This document shows positions 26,333 through 36,180 of a stretch of DNA of 64,000 nt, one piece after another. Each line of letters opens with the position of its first letter. The stretch's first letter is position 1. Position numbers and translations under genes: made by a program. This DNA comes from an uncultured Acetatifactor sp. (GTDB lineage Bacteria > Bacillota > Clostridia > Lachnospirales > Lachnospiraceae). Below the pieces are notes generated by a model. The model saw only the letters and a list, made by a program, of their open reading frames with translations, was not told the origin of the DNA and searched no databases. The stretch is from NCBI GenBank assembly GCA_910577665.1, contig CAJTOJ010000017.1, forward strand, positions 7,043 to 71,042, written 5' to 3'.

Positions 26333-28378
26333 GTGAATGCAAGGCTGGCTAAGACAGATTCCATTGTGGCAATTTATATCCTGATCGCGTTTATCATGTT
26401 CATCGTACCTCTGCCGGCAGTGCTGCTGGATGTGTTCATGGCTTTCAACATTGCCATTGCTTTTACAATTCTGTTTGTATGTATGTTCTCAAAGGAAGTG
26501 CTGGATCTGTCCTATTTCCCTACGATTCTGCTCTTTACAACCATATTCCGGATTGCCATGAATGTATCTTCCACCAGGCTGATTCTGAATACGGGTACAT
26601 CCGGCAATGTGGTAAAGACCTTCGGCCAGTTTGTGGGTGGAGGTGATATCATCATTGGTGCCATTATCTTTATCATCCTGATCATGATCCAGTTTCTGGT
26701 GATCAACAAGGGATCCGAACGTGTGGCTGAGGTGACGGCAAGGTTCACCCTGGATGCCATGCCCGGTAAACAGATGGCCATTGATGCAGATCTGAATACA
26801 GGTGCCATTGATGATGCGGAAGCCAAGGCCAGGCGTGACAAGATCCAGCAGGAGTCCAGCTTCTTCGGCTCCATGGATGGTGCTGTGAAGTATGTAAAGG
26901 GAGATGCCGTGGCAGGACTTCTGCTGACAGTGATCAACCTGGTGGGAGGCCTGGCTATGGGTATGCTGCGGAGTGGCATGGATGCCAGTACAGCCATCAA
27001 CAATTACGGGCTTCTCACCATCGGTGACGGCCTGGTGAGCCAGATCCCGTCCCTGCTGATCTCCCTGTCCACAGGTGTGCTGGTTACGAAAGGGGGGAAG
27101 GAGGCTGATTTCGGTCCGGTTATCCTGAAACAGCTTTTTGGTGTCCCCAAAGTCATGTATCTTGTAGGTGCCACCCTGGCATTTTTAGGGGTGGCTACAG
27201 AACTGAATACCATCCTGTTTGTGGGAATGGGGATGCTGTTTGTCATCGGTGGCAGAATGATAGCAGGCAGTCTGGAGATTTCCCAGATAGAGCAGGAAGT
27301 TGACATGGAGGAAGCGGCAGCTGATGAGATCCGGCAGCCGGAGAATGTGAATAGTCTTCTGCAGGTGGATCCCATAGAGCTGGAATTCGGTTATGGTATC
27401 ATTCCTCTGGCAGATATGAACCAGGGTGGCGACCTGTTGGACCGTGTGGTCATGATCAGAAGACAGATTGCACAGGAACTTGGTACAGTGGTGCCCATTA
27501 TCCGTCTGCGGGACAACATACAGCTGAATCCCAACCAGTATATTATTAAGATCAAAGGCATACAGGTCAGTGAAGGGGAGATCCTTTTTGACCATTACAT
27601 GGCTATGAATCCGGGGTATGTGGAGGAGGAGATTGCAGGTATCCCTACCTTTGAGCCTTCCTTCAATCTTCCGGCCATCTGGATCACAGAAGGACAGCGG
27701 GAGAGGGCGGAGAGCCTGGGATACACAGTGGTGGATCCTCCGTCTATCATTGCAACCCACTTGACAGAGATCATCCGGCAGCATATTGCGGAGCTGCTCA
27801 CACGTCAGGATGTACAGAATCTGGTGAACAATATGAAAGAGTCCAATCCTTCGGTGGTGGAGGAGCTGGTGCCCAAGCTGCTGGGCCTTGGTGAACTACA
27901 GAAGGTGCTCCAGAATCTGCTCAAGGAAGGAATCTCCATCCGGGATCTGCTGACCATAATGGAGACACTGGCAGATTATGCGTCCACTACCAGAGATACG
28001 GATATCTTGACAGAATATGTAAGGCAAAGCTTAAAACGTGCCATTTCCACAAAATATTTTCCGGCCCATGAGACCACCAGTGTTGTGACACTGGATCCCA
28101 AGATCGAACAGGAGATAATGGCCAGTGTCAAACAGACGGAGAGCGGAGCTTTTCTGAACCTGGATCCGGGCAGGTCCAGGGCGATTATAGATGCGGTGGG
28201 CAGGGAGACCCAGAAGCTGGAGAACCTGGGAAAAAGCCCCATTATCATTACTTCTCCCATTGTACGTATGTATTTCAGACGTCTTACAGAAGACTATTAC
28301 AGGGAGCTGGTGGTGGTCTCCTATAATGAAGTGGAATCCAATGTGGAATTACAGTCGGTGGGGATGGTGACAGCATAA
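26333..28378 (+). CDS. flhA: Flagellar export gate protein FlhA
   Basis: Large export-gate ring protein, 681 residues, with eight membrane segments in the first 310 residues and a cytoplasmic docking domain. The FHIPEP-type signature region (FPTILLFTTIFRIAMNVSST, then TRLILNTG) and RFTLDAMPGKQMAIDADLN are unmistakable. The start is GTG 26333 with AAAGGAGG upstream. The stop overlaps the flhF start (TAATGA). Confidence 0.97.
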   Translation: MNARLAKTDSIVAIYILIAFIMFIVPLPAVLLDVFMAFNIAIAFTILFVCMFSKEVLDLSYFPTILLFTTIFRIAMNVSSTRLILNTGTSGNVVKTFGQFVGGGDIIIGAIIFIILIMIQFLVINKGSERVAEVTARFTLDAMPGKQMAIDADLNTGAIDDAEAKARRDKIQQESSFFGSMDGAVKYVKGDAVAGLLLTVINLVGGLAMGMLRSGMDASTAINNYGLLTIGDGLVSQIPSLLISLSTGVLVTKGGKEADFGPVILKQLFGVPKVMYLVGATLAFLGVATELNTILFVGMGMLFVIGGRMIAGSLEISQIEQEVDMEEAAADEIRQPENVNSLLQVDPIELEFGYGIIPLADMNQGGDLLDRVVMIRRQIAQELGTVVPIIRLRDNIQLNPNQYIIKIKGIQVSEGEILFDHYMAMNPGYVEEEIAGIPTFEPSFNLPAIWITEGQRERAESLGYTVVDPPSIIATHLTEIIRQHIAELLTRQDVQNLVNNMKESNPSVVEELVPKLLGLGELQKVLQNLLKEGISIRDLLTIMETLADYASTTRDTDILTEYVRQSLKRAISTKYFPAHETTSVVTLDPKIEQEIMASVKQTESGAFLNLDPGRSRAIIDAVGRETQKLENLGKSPIIITSPIVRMYFRRLTEDYYRELVVVSYNEVESNVELQSVGMVTA

Positions 28379-29610
28379 TGATAATCAAGAAATTTACAGG
28401 CAGGACAGAAGAGGAAGCCGTACAAAATGCCAGGAAGGAACTGGGAAATGGCATTGTCATCATGAATGTGAAGAACGTGAAGAAGAAAGGCCTGGCAGGG
28501 ATCTTTGGTGCCAGGCTTGTGGAGGTAACGGTGGCCCTGGAAGAGGAGGGGGAGAACCTGAAGAAGGCCCGTCGGGAGATGCCGGCAGGTCAGACTACCC
28601 AGGCCAGTGCGCCAGGCCAGGGGAACCTGGAGAAGGACATGGTAGCGGCCAGAACTGCCATGAACCTGATGAATGAGAATTCCCAGAGCATTGAAAAAAA
28701 ATTAGACAGCCTGCAGAATCTGCTGCTGAGCAGGATCGAGCAGGAGGATGCCGCCATGAGACAGGAGATGGCGGAGGGCAGGGAAACGGAAGAGGTGGCT
28801 TTTGAACCTACAGAGCAGGAGAAATTCATTAGGCTGTTGTATAATACTATGCTGGAAAATGAAGTGGACGAAAAATATGTAAACCAGATTATTGATGATG
28901 TGGATAAATCGAAGAATACCAATCTGCCCCTGGACTATATCCTGGAAAATGTCTATCAGAAGCTGATCTTGAAATTTGGAAAGGCGGAAGGCATCAAACC
29001 GGGGGAAAAAGGGCCCAGGGTGGTGATTTTCATGGGGCCTACCGGTGTGGGTAAGACCACTACCATTGCCAAAATCGCCAGTGCTATAGCCATGGAAGAG
29101 AAAAAAAGGATTGTGATGCTCACAGCGGATACTTACCGGATTGCTGCGGCAGAACAGCTTCGGACTTATGCCAGTATCCTGGAGGCACCTTTCAGGGTGA
29201 TCTATACACAGGAGGAGGCCAGGGCAGCAATCCAGAATTACAGCGAGTATGATTACATTTTCCTGGATACAGCAGGACATTCCCATCAGAATGAGGAGCA
29301 GCTTCAGAACTTGAAAAAGCTGCTTGACACGGTGGCAGATATGGCAGAATACCAGAATTTCCTGGTATTGTCCGCCACCACCAAATACAAGGATCTGCTG
29401 AGAATTGCAGCCCGCTATATGGAGGTGACGGATTTCCAGCTGATTCTTACGAAGCTGGATGAGACTACATCCCTGGGGAACCTTCTGAATGTGAAACTGT
29501 ACACAGACACAGACATTGCGTTTGTGACATGTGGGCAGAATGTTCCGGAGGATATCGAACGGTTTAATCCCCAGAAGACGGTGAGGCAGCTACTCAGTAC
29601 AAAGCATTAA
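28378..29610 (+). CDS. flhF: Flagellar placement GTPase FlhF (SRP-type)
   Basis: SRP-family GTPase that governs site and number of flagella. The N-terminal B domain (IKKFTGRTEEEAVQNARKEL) is followed by a linker and an NG domain from about residue 160; the P loop is GPTGVGKTTTIAKIA and the G3 motif DTAGHS. Length 410 residues is typical. It is followed by flhG, its activating partner. Confidence 0.95.
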   Translation: MIIKKFTGRTEEEAVQNARKELGNGIVIMNVKNVKKKGLAGIFGARLVEVTVALEEEGENLKKARREMPAGQTTQASAPGQGNLEKDMVAARTAMNLMNENSQSIEKKLDSLQNLLLSRIEQEDAAMRQEMAEGRETEEVAFEPTEQEKFIRLLYNTMLENEVDEKYVNQIIDDVDKSKNTNLPLDYILENVYQKLILKFGKAEGIKPGEKGPRVVIFMGPTGVGKTTTIAKIASAIAMEEKKRIVMLTADTYRIAAAEQLRTYASILEAPFRVIYTQEEARAAIQNYSEYDYIFLDTAGHSHQNEEQLQNLKKLLDTVADMAEYQNFLVLSATTKYKDLLRIAARYMEVTDFQLILTKLDETTSLGNLLNVKLYTDTDIAFVTCGQNVPEDIERFNPQKTVRQLLSTKH

Positions 29611-29626
29611 GGAGAGGAGGTGTGAT

Positions 29627-30505
29627 ATGGATCAGGCAGAACAGTTGCGGATCATCAAGGCAGGTATGCAGCCAAAGCCCCTGGCCCGTGTGATTACAGT
29701 GACCAGCGGGAAAGGCGGTGTGGGTAAGTCAAATACTTCGATCAATCTGGCTGTGCAATTCCGGAAAATGGGGAAAAAGGTCATTATCCTTGATGCAGAT
29801 TTTGGATTGGCGAATATTGAGATTATGTTTGGGGCAGTTCCCAAACATAATCTGCACGATTTGATCTATCAAGGCAAGCGTATTACAGAGATTATCACCT
29901 GGGGGCCTGCGGAAGTGGGATTCATCTCAGGGGGCAGCGGGATTGCAGGCATGTCCAACCTGAGCAGGGATTATCTGGCATATATCATCCAGAACCTGGT
30001 ACAGCTGGATTCCATTGCGGATATTATCATTGTGGACACGGGAGCCGGAATCTCGGATGCGGTGCTGGAATTTCTGGTGGCCAGCGGGGAGATCCTGCTG
30101 GTGACAACGCCGGAACCCACATCCATCACAGACTCCTATTCCCTCTTAAAAGCTCTGTACAGACATCCCAGGTTTGACGAGAACGCATCCAAGGTGAAGA
30201 TGATCGCCAACCGGGTGGACAATGAGAAGGAGGGGGAGGTTCTTTTCAGCAAGCTGAATGCGGTGGTGGAGCGGTATCTGAAGATTCCAATGACATATCT
30301 GGGAGGGATCCCGGAGGATTCCAATCTGTCCAGATCAGTCATGCAGCAGATGCCGGTATCCTTACAGCACCCGGAGGCAAAATCAACAGCCGCTTATGAG
30401 AGGATAGCCATGAGACTTCTGGATAAGAAAGAAGCCGAACGTCAGCCAAAGAGAGGTATGGCTGCATTCTTTTCCCATATTATTGCAGGGAAGAATATAA
30501 GATAA
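29627..30505 (+). CDS. flhG: Flagellar number regulator FlhG (MinD-like ATPase)
   Basis: MinD/ParA-type ATPase partner of FlhF. The deviant Walker A motif is SGKGGVGKSNTSINLAVQF near residues 27-45; Walker B is IIIVDTGAGIS. The N-terminal LRIIKAG segment is the usual FlhF-activating region. 292 residues. GGAGAGGAGG precedes ATG. The last residues (AAFFSHIIAGK) form a possible membrane-targeting amphipathic helix. Confidence 0.94.
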   Translation: MDQAEQLRIIKAGMQPKPLARVITVTSGKGGVGKSNTSINLAVQFRKMGKKVIILDADFGLANIEIMFGAVPKHNLHDLIYQGKRITEIITWGPAEVGFISGGSGIAGMSNLSRDYLAYIIQNLVQLDSIADIIIVDTGAGISDAVLEFLVASGEILLVTTPEPTSITDSYSLLKALYRHPRFDENASKVKMIANRVDNEKEGEVLFSKLNAVVERYLKIPMTYLGGIPEDSNLSRSVMQQMPVSLQHPEAKSTAAYERIAMRLLDKKEAERQPKRGMAAFFSHIIAGKNIR

Positions 30506-30517
30506 AGGGGGATTGTC

Positions 30518-31246
30518 ATGCTTTCAGAATTGATAAAAGCCGGAGACCGGATCGAACTGCAAGCCGTGGAACATACAGAGGATGGGGAGACTGTGACCAG
30601 GAAAAAAGTGTATCAGAGCAAGGTCTGTGAGATCCTCACAGAAGATACCCTTGAGATTACCATACCCATGGAGAAGACCAAGCTGGTGCTGCTTCCTACG
30701 GATCTGGAGTACGACATGGTGTTCTATGCGGAAAACAATAATCTCTACCAGTGCCTGGCCCGGATCATTGACAGGTATAAGAGCAATAATGTATATATGC
30801 AGGTGATGGAACTTACCAGCAACCTGCGCAGATACCAGAGACGGGAATACTACCGCTTTTCCTGTGCCCTGGAGATGGGAGCCAGGAGCCTGCAGGAGGA
30901 AGAGATCACAGCCATTGACCAGAATATGCCATATGCGCTGACCCCTGGATTACCCTTGAAACAGAGTGTTATTGTGGATATCAGCGGCGGAGGCCTGCGT
31001 TTTGTGTCTTCCCAGCGCTATGAACCGGAGAGTATCCTCTACATCAGTTACCAGCTGATGAAAGGGGAGGAACAGAAAAAATATGAGGTTGTGGGCAAAG
31101 TGCTCAGTGCCAAGGAGCTGACGAACAAGCCCGGCGCATGGGAGCACAGGGTACAGTATTATGATATTGATGAGGATATACGTGAAGAGATTATCAAATA
31201 TATTTTTGAAGAAGAGCGGAGGGGCCGTAGAAAGGGGCGGTTATAA
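30518..31246 (+). CDS. PilZ-domain flagellar brake protein (YcgR type)
   Basis: A 242-residue protein with an N-terminal YcgR-like domain (residues 1-95) and a C-terminal PilZ domain. The c-di-GMP-binding RxxxR element is seen in RRYQRREYYRF (about residues 106-116) and the DxSxxG motif in VDISGGGLRFVSS (about 156-168). Such proteins slow or stop the motor when c-di-GMP is high. Its stop overlaps the cheB start. The link to the downstream receiver-GGDEF gene at 44490 is inference. Confidence 0.85.
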   Translation: MLSELIKAGDRIELQAVEHTEDGETVTRKKVYQSKVCEILTEDTLEITIPMEKTKLVLLPTDLEYDMVFYAENNNLYQCLARIIDRYKSNNVYMQVMELTSNLRRYQRREYYRFSCALEMGARSLQEEEITAIDQNMPYALTPGLPLKQSVIVDISGGGLRFVSSQRYEPESILYISYQLMKGEEQKKYEVVGKVLSAKELTNKPGAWEHRVQYYDIDEDIREEIIKYIFEEERRGRRKGRL

Positions 31247-32328
31247 TGGCGAAAAAAATTCTCGTAGTTGATGATTCTGCACTCATGAGAAGGGTAATCT
31301 GTGATATAATTAACAGCGATGAGAGATTTCAGGTTGCTGCCAGGGCTGTGGATGGTTTACAGGCCTTTGACCTGTTGAGCAGGCATCAGTACGATGCAGT
31401 GGTGCTGGATGTGAACATGCCCCGGATGACGGGGCTGGAACTTCTGAAGGAACTGCGCAAGTACAAGATACCGGCCAGGGTTATGATGGCCAGCACGGAT
31501 ACCAGGGAAGGTGCGAAGACAACGCTGGATGCCCTGGAACTGGGTGCATTGGACTTCATACATAAGCCGGACAATGCAGCACAGTGCCGTGAGGGATCTT
31601 TTCCGGAACATCTGCTGCGCATCCTGGATGTGGTAGCAGACAGCAGTGCTTCTGTTCTGGAAGCTGAGCCGAAGAAGAAAGAAGACAGTGCCCAGACGAC
31701 TTCCAAGGTAGTGGAACTGGCCAGAAAATCCACTTCCAGAAGTGCTGGATCCAGAATTGTAGCCATCGCAAGTTCAACAGGAGGCCCAAAGGCTCTGCAG
31801 TCTGTGATCCCGAGGCTTCCGGCACAGCTGGATGCACCTGTGCTGCTGGTGCAGCATATGCCAAAAGGCTTTACCGCTTCTCTGGCAGAGAGACTCAATG
31901 ACTTAAGCGAGATCTCCGTGAAGGAGGCATGCGAGGGAGATGAGCTTCAGAAGGGAATGGTCTATGTGTCCACCGGTGGCATGCACATGAAGGTCAAGTA
32001 TACAAATGGCAGGCATGTGATCCACTATACGGACGAACCCCACAGGGAAGGTGTGAAGCCCTGTGCCAACTATATGTATGAATCCCTGGCGGAGAGCCGC
32101 TTTGACAAGGTGGTCTGTGCAGTGCTGACAGGAATGGGGGCAGACGGTACGGAAGGAATCAAGAATCTGGAATCCTCCAAGAAGATCCATGTGATCGCAC
32201 AGGATCAGGCAAGCTGTGTTGTATATGGTATGCCCAGAAGTGTGGTCAATGCCGGAATCCCGGTCCAGGTGGTGCCGCTGGAGCAGGTTGCCCAGGAGAT
32301 CATCTTGAACGTGGGAGTGAAGGCATAA
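31246..32328 (+). CDS. cheB: Chemotaxis methylesterase/glutaminase CheB
   Basis: Receiver plus CheB methylesterase domain, 360 residues. The phosphoacceptor is Asp55 (VVLDVNMPRMTG). The catalytic serine is in IASSTGGPKAL, the histidine in LVQHMPKGFT and the aspartate in LTGMGADGTEGI. It removes methyl groups from chemoreceptors. CheR, the opposing methyltransferase, is not encoded in this window. Confidence 0.96.
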   Translation: MAKKILVVDDSALMRRVICDIINSDERFQVAARAVDGLQAFDLLSRHQYDAVVLDVNMPRMTGLELLKELRKYKIPARVMMASTDTREGAKTTLDALELGALDFIHKPDNAAQCREGSFPEHLLRILDVVADSSASVLEAEPKKKEDSAQTTSKVVELARKSTSRSAGSRIVAIASSTGGPKALQSVIPRLPAQLDAPVLLVQHMPKGFTASLAERLNDLSEISVKEACEGDELQKGMVYVSTGGMHMKVKYTNGRHVIHYTDEPHREGVKPCANYMYESLAESRFDKVVCAVLTGMGADGTEGIKNLESSKKIHVIAQDQASCVVYGMPRSVVNAGIPVQVVPLEQVAQEIILNVGVKA

Positions 32329-32362
32329 AGGAAAGTCTGAAAGAAGAAAGGTTGGGATAAAC

Positions 32363-34459
32363 ATGGATGTAAGTCAATATCTTGAAATTTTCCTTGACGA
32401 GACCAAGGAGCATTTGCAAAATCTGAACACGCAGATCCTGGAGCTGGAGTCAGACCCTGAGAATATGGATACCATCAATGAAATATTCAGGGCAGCCCAT
32501 TCCTTGAAAGGTATGGCCGGTACCATGGGATTCAAGCGGATGCAGAATCTGACCCATGACATGGAGAATGTATTCTCTGAGGTGCGCACAGGCAATATCA
32601 AGGTGCAGCCGGAGATGATTGATGTGCTGTTCCAGTGTCTGGATGCACTGGAGGAATACACAGACAATATACAGACCTCTGCAAACGAGGGAACCAATGA
32701 CAATGAGATTCTGATCCGGCAGCTGAACGATATCCTGAACGGAGTCAATGGATCCAACCAGACGGAAGAAGCGGTAGCTGTGTCCGATGCTCCTGTGGGT
32801 GGGGAAAAATGGAATGACATTGTGCTGGAAGACAGCCAGCTGGCAGTACTGAAGGAAGCGAAGAAGCAGGGCAAAAAAGTATACGGACTGAATGTGGTGG
32901 TGGAGGCGGGATGTGTCCTCAAGGCCGCCAGGGCTTTCCTGGTGTTCAAGGCGGTGGAAGAGATCGCAGAGATTGTGGTGTCCGTTCCCGTTGCACAGGA
33001 AGTGGAAGAAGAGAAATTTGACAGGGATTTCACCTTGATTGTGCTCACAGAGGCAGGTCTGGAGGATCTGGTCAAGGCTGCTGAGAGCGTATCTGAAATT
33101 GAGAAGGTGTTGGGCGGTGAGATTGACCTGGATCAGCCCAGGCCGGAGAAGAACGCCCAGAAAGCCCAGGAGCCTGTGTCTCCGAAGGAGGAGAAAGCAC
33201 CCCAGACACCTGTACCTGTTCAGGAAGCAGTTAAGCCTGCGGCAGGCACGGCCCAGAAGCAGGCTCCGGCAGGGGGCAGGAAGCAGGCACCTGCAAAACC
33301 GGTGGTGAACCGGACAGTACGTGTGGATATTGAGAAACTGGATTCCCTGATGAACCTGGTCAGTGAGCTGATCATCGCCAAGAATTCCCTGGTGTCTGCT
33401 TCCAGTCAGGATCAGACCAAGATGAATGGCAGCTTCAATGAACATATCGAATACCTGGAGAGCGTGACCACCAACCTGCATGAGTCTGTGATGAAGGTGC
33501 GTATGGTGCCCATAGAGAGTGTGGTAAACAAGTTCCCCAGGATGATCCGTGACCTGTCCAAGAAGCTGAATAAGAAGATGGAACTCTATATGACAGGTGA
33601 AGAGACCGAGCTGGATCGTACCGTGGTGGACGAGATCGGAGATCCTCTCATGCACCTGCTGCGGAATTCCGCGGATCACGGACTGGAGTCGGCTGAGATA
33701 CGTGCTGAACGCGGCAAGGATCCGGTGGGTTCTATTTTCCTGGATGCCTATCAGGATGGCAACAATGTGGTCATTGAAGTACGAGATGATGGAAATGGCA
33801 TTGATGTGGATAAGGTGAGAGCCAAGGCCATTGAGAGAGGGACGATCACCCAGGCCCAGGCAGCGAATATGTCTGACAAGGATATCATCAATCTTCTGTT
33901 CCTGCCCAGTTTCTCCACGGCAAAGGAAGTCACGGATGTATCAGGACGAGGCGTGGGTCTGGATGTGGTAAAGTCCAAGATCGAGTCTTTAAGCGGTGAA
34001 GTGGAAGTGAAGTCCACTCTGGGTGAAGGCAGTACCTGGACCATCCGGCTCCCCCTTACACTGGCGATCATACAGGCGCTGATGGTGGTAGTAGGGGATG
34101 AAAAATATGCCATTTCCCTGGGCTGCATCCAGATCCTGGAGGATCTCTCTCCCAGTGATATCAAGCTGGTGCAGAACAAGGAAGTGATCCATCTGCGTGG
34201 CACTGTGATCCCGCTGATTCGTCTCAATGAGGTGCTGGACGTGGAGAGTTCCAGATCCCAGGACGATAATCTCATTGTAGTCATCGTCAAGAAGGGGGAT
34301 CAGCAGGTAGGCCTGGTGGTTGATGAATTGATCGGCCAGCAGGAAATCGTGATCAAGCCTTTGGGTAAATATATGAAACAATGTAAGTTTATCAGCGGCG
34401 CAACGATTCTGGGAGACGGCGAGATCGCCTTGATTCTGGATACCAATGCTTTAATCTAG
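32363..34459 (+). CDS. cheA: Chemotaxis histidine kinase CheA
   Basis: Kinase of 698 residues. P1/HPt domain with phosphorylated His46 (IFRAAHSLKGMAGTMGF); P2-like CheY/CheB-binding domain (about 165-255); Ala/Pro/Lys linker (about 258-315); dimerisation helices; ATPase domain with HLLRNSADHGLE, EVRDDGNGID and GRGVGLDVV; and a C-terminal CheW-like regulatory domain. All catalytic elements are present. It phosphorylates CheY (22392) and CheB. Confidence 0.97.
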   Translation: MDVSQYLEIFLDETKEHLQNLNTQILELESDPENMDTINEIFRAAHSLKGMAGTMGFKRMQNLTHDMENVFSEVRTGNIKVQPEMIDVLFQCLDALEEYTDNIQTSANEGTNDNEILIRQLNDILNGVNGSNQTEEAVAVSDAPVGGEKWNDIVLEDSQLAVLKEAKKQGKKVYGLNVVVEAGCVLKAARAFLVFKAVEEIAEIVVSVPVAQEVEEEKFDRDFTLIVLTEAGLEDLVKAAESVSEIEKVLGGEIDLDQPRPEKNAQKAQEPVSPKEEKAPQTPVPVQEAVKPAAGTAQKQAPAGGRKQAPAKPVVNRTVRVDIEKLDSLMNLVSELIIAKNSLVSASSQDQTKMNGSFNEHIEYLESVTTNLHESVMKVRMVPIESVVNKFPRMIRDLSKKLNKKMELYMTGEETELDRTVVDEIGDPLMHLLRNSADHGLESAEIRAERGKDPVGSIFLDAYQDGNNVVIEVRDDGNGIDVDKVRAKAIERGTITQAQAANMSDKDIINLLFLPSFSTAKEVTDVSGRGVGLDVVKSKIESLSGEVEVKSTLGEGSTWTIRLPLTLAIIQALMVVVGDEKYAISLGCIQILEDLSPSDIKLVQNKEVIHLRGTVIPLIRLNEVLDVESSRSQDDNLIVVIVKKGDQQVGLVVDELIGQQEIVIKPLGKYMKQCKFISGATILGDGEIALILDTNALI

Positions 34460-34477
34460 GGAGGAGAGCGGACGTAT

Positions 34478-34969
34478 ATGATGGAGCTGAATACAACAAA
34501 CCAGGTGGATGTCCTGGAAGATGAACGCAAAAAAGTGTATGAGACGATCCAGTATATTGTGATCCGTCTGGGGGATGAGCAGTACGGCATTGATATACGC
34601 AATATTGACAATATTGTGAGAATGCAGCATATTACCCGTGTGCCCAAGATGCCTGCCTATTTAAAAGGGGTGATCAATATGCGTGGGGAAGTGATTCCTG
34701 TCATGAGCATGCGGCTGATGATGAACCTGGCAGAGGACGAAGTCACTAAGACTACCCGGATCATTGTACTAAAGCTGGAACAAGAAGGCAATGTAGGCTT
34801 TATCGTGGATGAGGTGAAGGAAGTGGTAAGCCTGTCTGTGAATAATATCGAAAAAGTGAACAATAATTCTAAAGATGAGAAAACGGATCTGATCAGTGCA
34901 GTGGGAAAGCATAATGGAGAATTGATTTCCCTGGTTGATTTAAGCGCCATCAATTTTGAGGACAATTGA
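34478..34969 (+). CDS. cheW: Chemotaxis coupling protein CheW
   Basis: Adaptor joining receptors and CheA; 163 residues. Typical motifs are YGIDIRNIDNIVRM, TRVPKMPAYLKGVINMRGEV and GFIVDEVKEVVSL. GGAGG stands upstream of ATG 34478; an adjacent second ATG (34481) would work as well. Confidence 0.95.
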   Translation: MMELNTTNQVDVLEDERKKVYETIQYIVIRLGDEQYGIDIRNIDNIVRMQHITRVPKMPAYLKGVINMRGEVIPVMSMRLMMNLAEDEVTKTTRIIVLKLEQEGNVGFIVDEVKEVVSLSVNNIEKVNNNSKDEKTDLISAVGKHNGELISLVDLSAINFEDN

Positions 34970-34992
34970 CAGCCCGGAAGGAGAGGTGTCCT

Positions 34993-35616
34993 ATGGGAGA
35001 AATGAGCGTAGAGCATGTTTCTGAGAATTATTATGATGTCTTAAAAGAGCTTGGCAATATCGGGGCGGGGAATGCCATGACCGCGCTGTCACAGATGTTA
35101 CAGTGCAAGATTGACATGCAGGTACCCCAGGTCAAGTTGCTGGAATTTTCGAGAGTAGGGGAAATTGTAGGCGGTGAAGAGCAGATCCTGGCCAGTGTAT
35201 TTCTGGGAGTAAGTGGGGATATTTCCGGGAGTATGATGTTTATGGTGGATGAGGGCAGCGCACGTCATCTGATCCAGAAGATGACCATGGGGATGCTGCC
35301 ACCGGGAAGTGAATTTGAGCCCATGGGATTGTCAGCCCTACAGGAGGTTGGCAATATTATCACAGGGGCTTATCTGAATTCTCTTTCTTCCATGACAAAT
35401 CTGACCATTGTACCTACGCCACCAGCAGTGTCTATAGATATGGCAGGTGCTATACTCAGCGTGCCAGCGATTCAGTTTGGCATATATGGTGACAAGATTC
35501 TGCTGATCCAGTCACAGTTCCGCGATGACATAGAGCTGGACGGATATTTCGTCCTGGTTCCCGATCTGGAATCCTACGCTAAAATTCTGACAGCGCTGGG
35601 GCTGCCTGTCCTATAA
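34993..35616 (+). CDS. cheC: CheY-P phosphatase CheC
   Basis: Phosphatase of the CheC/CheX/FliY family, 207 residues. Both catalytic Glu-Asn helices are present: LKELGNIGAGNAMTALSQM and ALQEVGNIITGAYLNSLSS. AAGGAGAGG precedes ATG 34993, which is preferred to an earlier in-frame ATG inside the cheW end. With CheD it forms the adaptation loop known from Bacillus subtilis. Together with FliY the cell has at least two CheY-P phosphatases. Confidence 0.95.
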   Translation: MGEMSVEHVSENYYDVLKELGNIGAGNAMTALSQMLQCKIDMQVPQVKLLEFSRVGEIVGGEEQILASVFLGVSGDISGSMMFMVDEGSARHLIQKMTMGMLPPGSEFEPMGLSALQEVGNIITGAYLNSLSSMTNLTIVPTPPAVSIDMAGAILSVPAIQFGIYGDKILLIQSQFRDDIELDGYFVLVPDLESYAKILTALGLPVL

Positions 35617-35665
35617 TGGTTGTTGTAGTGGAAAAGACTGGTGTGAAGGATATGGGAAACGACTC

Positions 35666-36160
35666 ATGAGTGAGATAATCAAAGTGGGAATGGCAGACTT
35701 GAAGACATGTGTAAGCCCCAACGGGGTAACGACCCTGGGGCTTGGTTCCTGTGTGGGGATTGCAGTAAGGGATCCTTCCACGAAGATTGGTGGACTGGCG
35801 CATATTATGCTGCCAGATAGTACTGCCATCAAGAATGGACAGCAAAATATAGCAAAATTTGCGGATACCGGGATTGTGGAATTAGTCAGGCAGATGGAAA
35901 AACTGGGAGCCAGGCGTAGCCGTATGGTTGCCAAGATTGCGGGGGGAGCTACCATGTTTACATTCCAGGGCAATGTCTCCTCCACAGTGGGCCAGGTGGG
36001 ATTGCGGAATGTGGATGCCACCAAGGCAAAACTGCGGGAACTGTCCATTCCAATACTGGCTGAGGACACAGGGAAGAACTATGGTAGGACCGTTATATTT
36101 TACCCGGAGACAGGGGATTTCCACATACGTGCTGTAGGAAAGCCCGAGACGATTATTTAA
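35666..36160 (+). CDS. cheD: Chemoreceptor glutamine deamidase CheD
   Basis: Deamidase of 164 residues. The catalytic cysteine is in TLGLGSCVGIAV and the histidine in GGLAHIMLPDS; the KIAGGATMF segment is also conserved. It deamidates receptor glutamines and binds CheC. The ribosome-binding site is weak (GGGA), so translation may depend on coupling. Confidence 0.95.
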   Translation: MSEIIKVGMADLKTCVSPNGVTTLGLGSCVGIAVRDPSTKIGGLAHIMLPDSTAIKNGQQNIAKFADTGIVELVRQMEKLGARRSRMVAKIAGGATMFTFQGNVSSTVGQVGLRNVDATKAKLRELSIPILAEDTGKNYGRTVIFYPETGDFHIRAVGKPETII

Positions 36161-36180
36161 AAGGGGAAAGGTTTCGGAAC

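Noticed and set aside
32450..33679. 409-codon open frame on the minus strand across cheA
   Set aside because: Antisense shadow of cheA with improbable composition (many His and Cys); cheA itself has all catalytic motifs.
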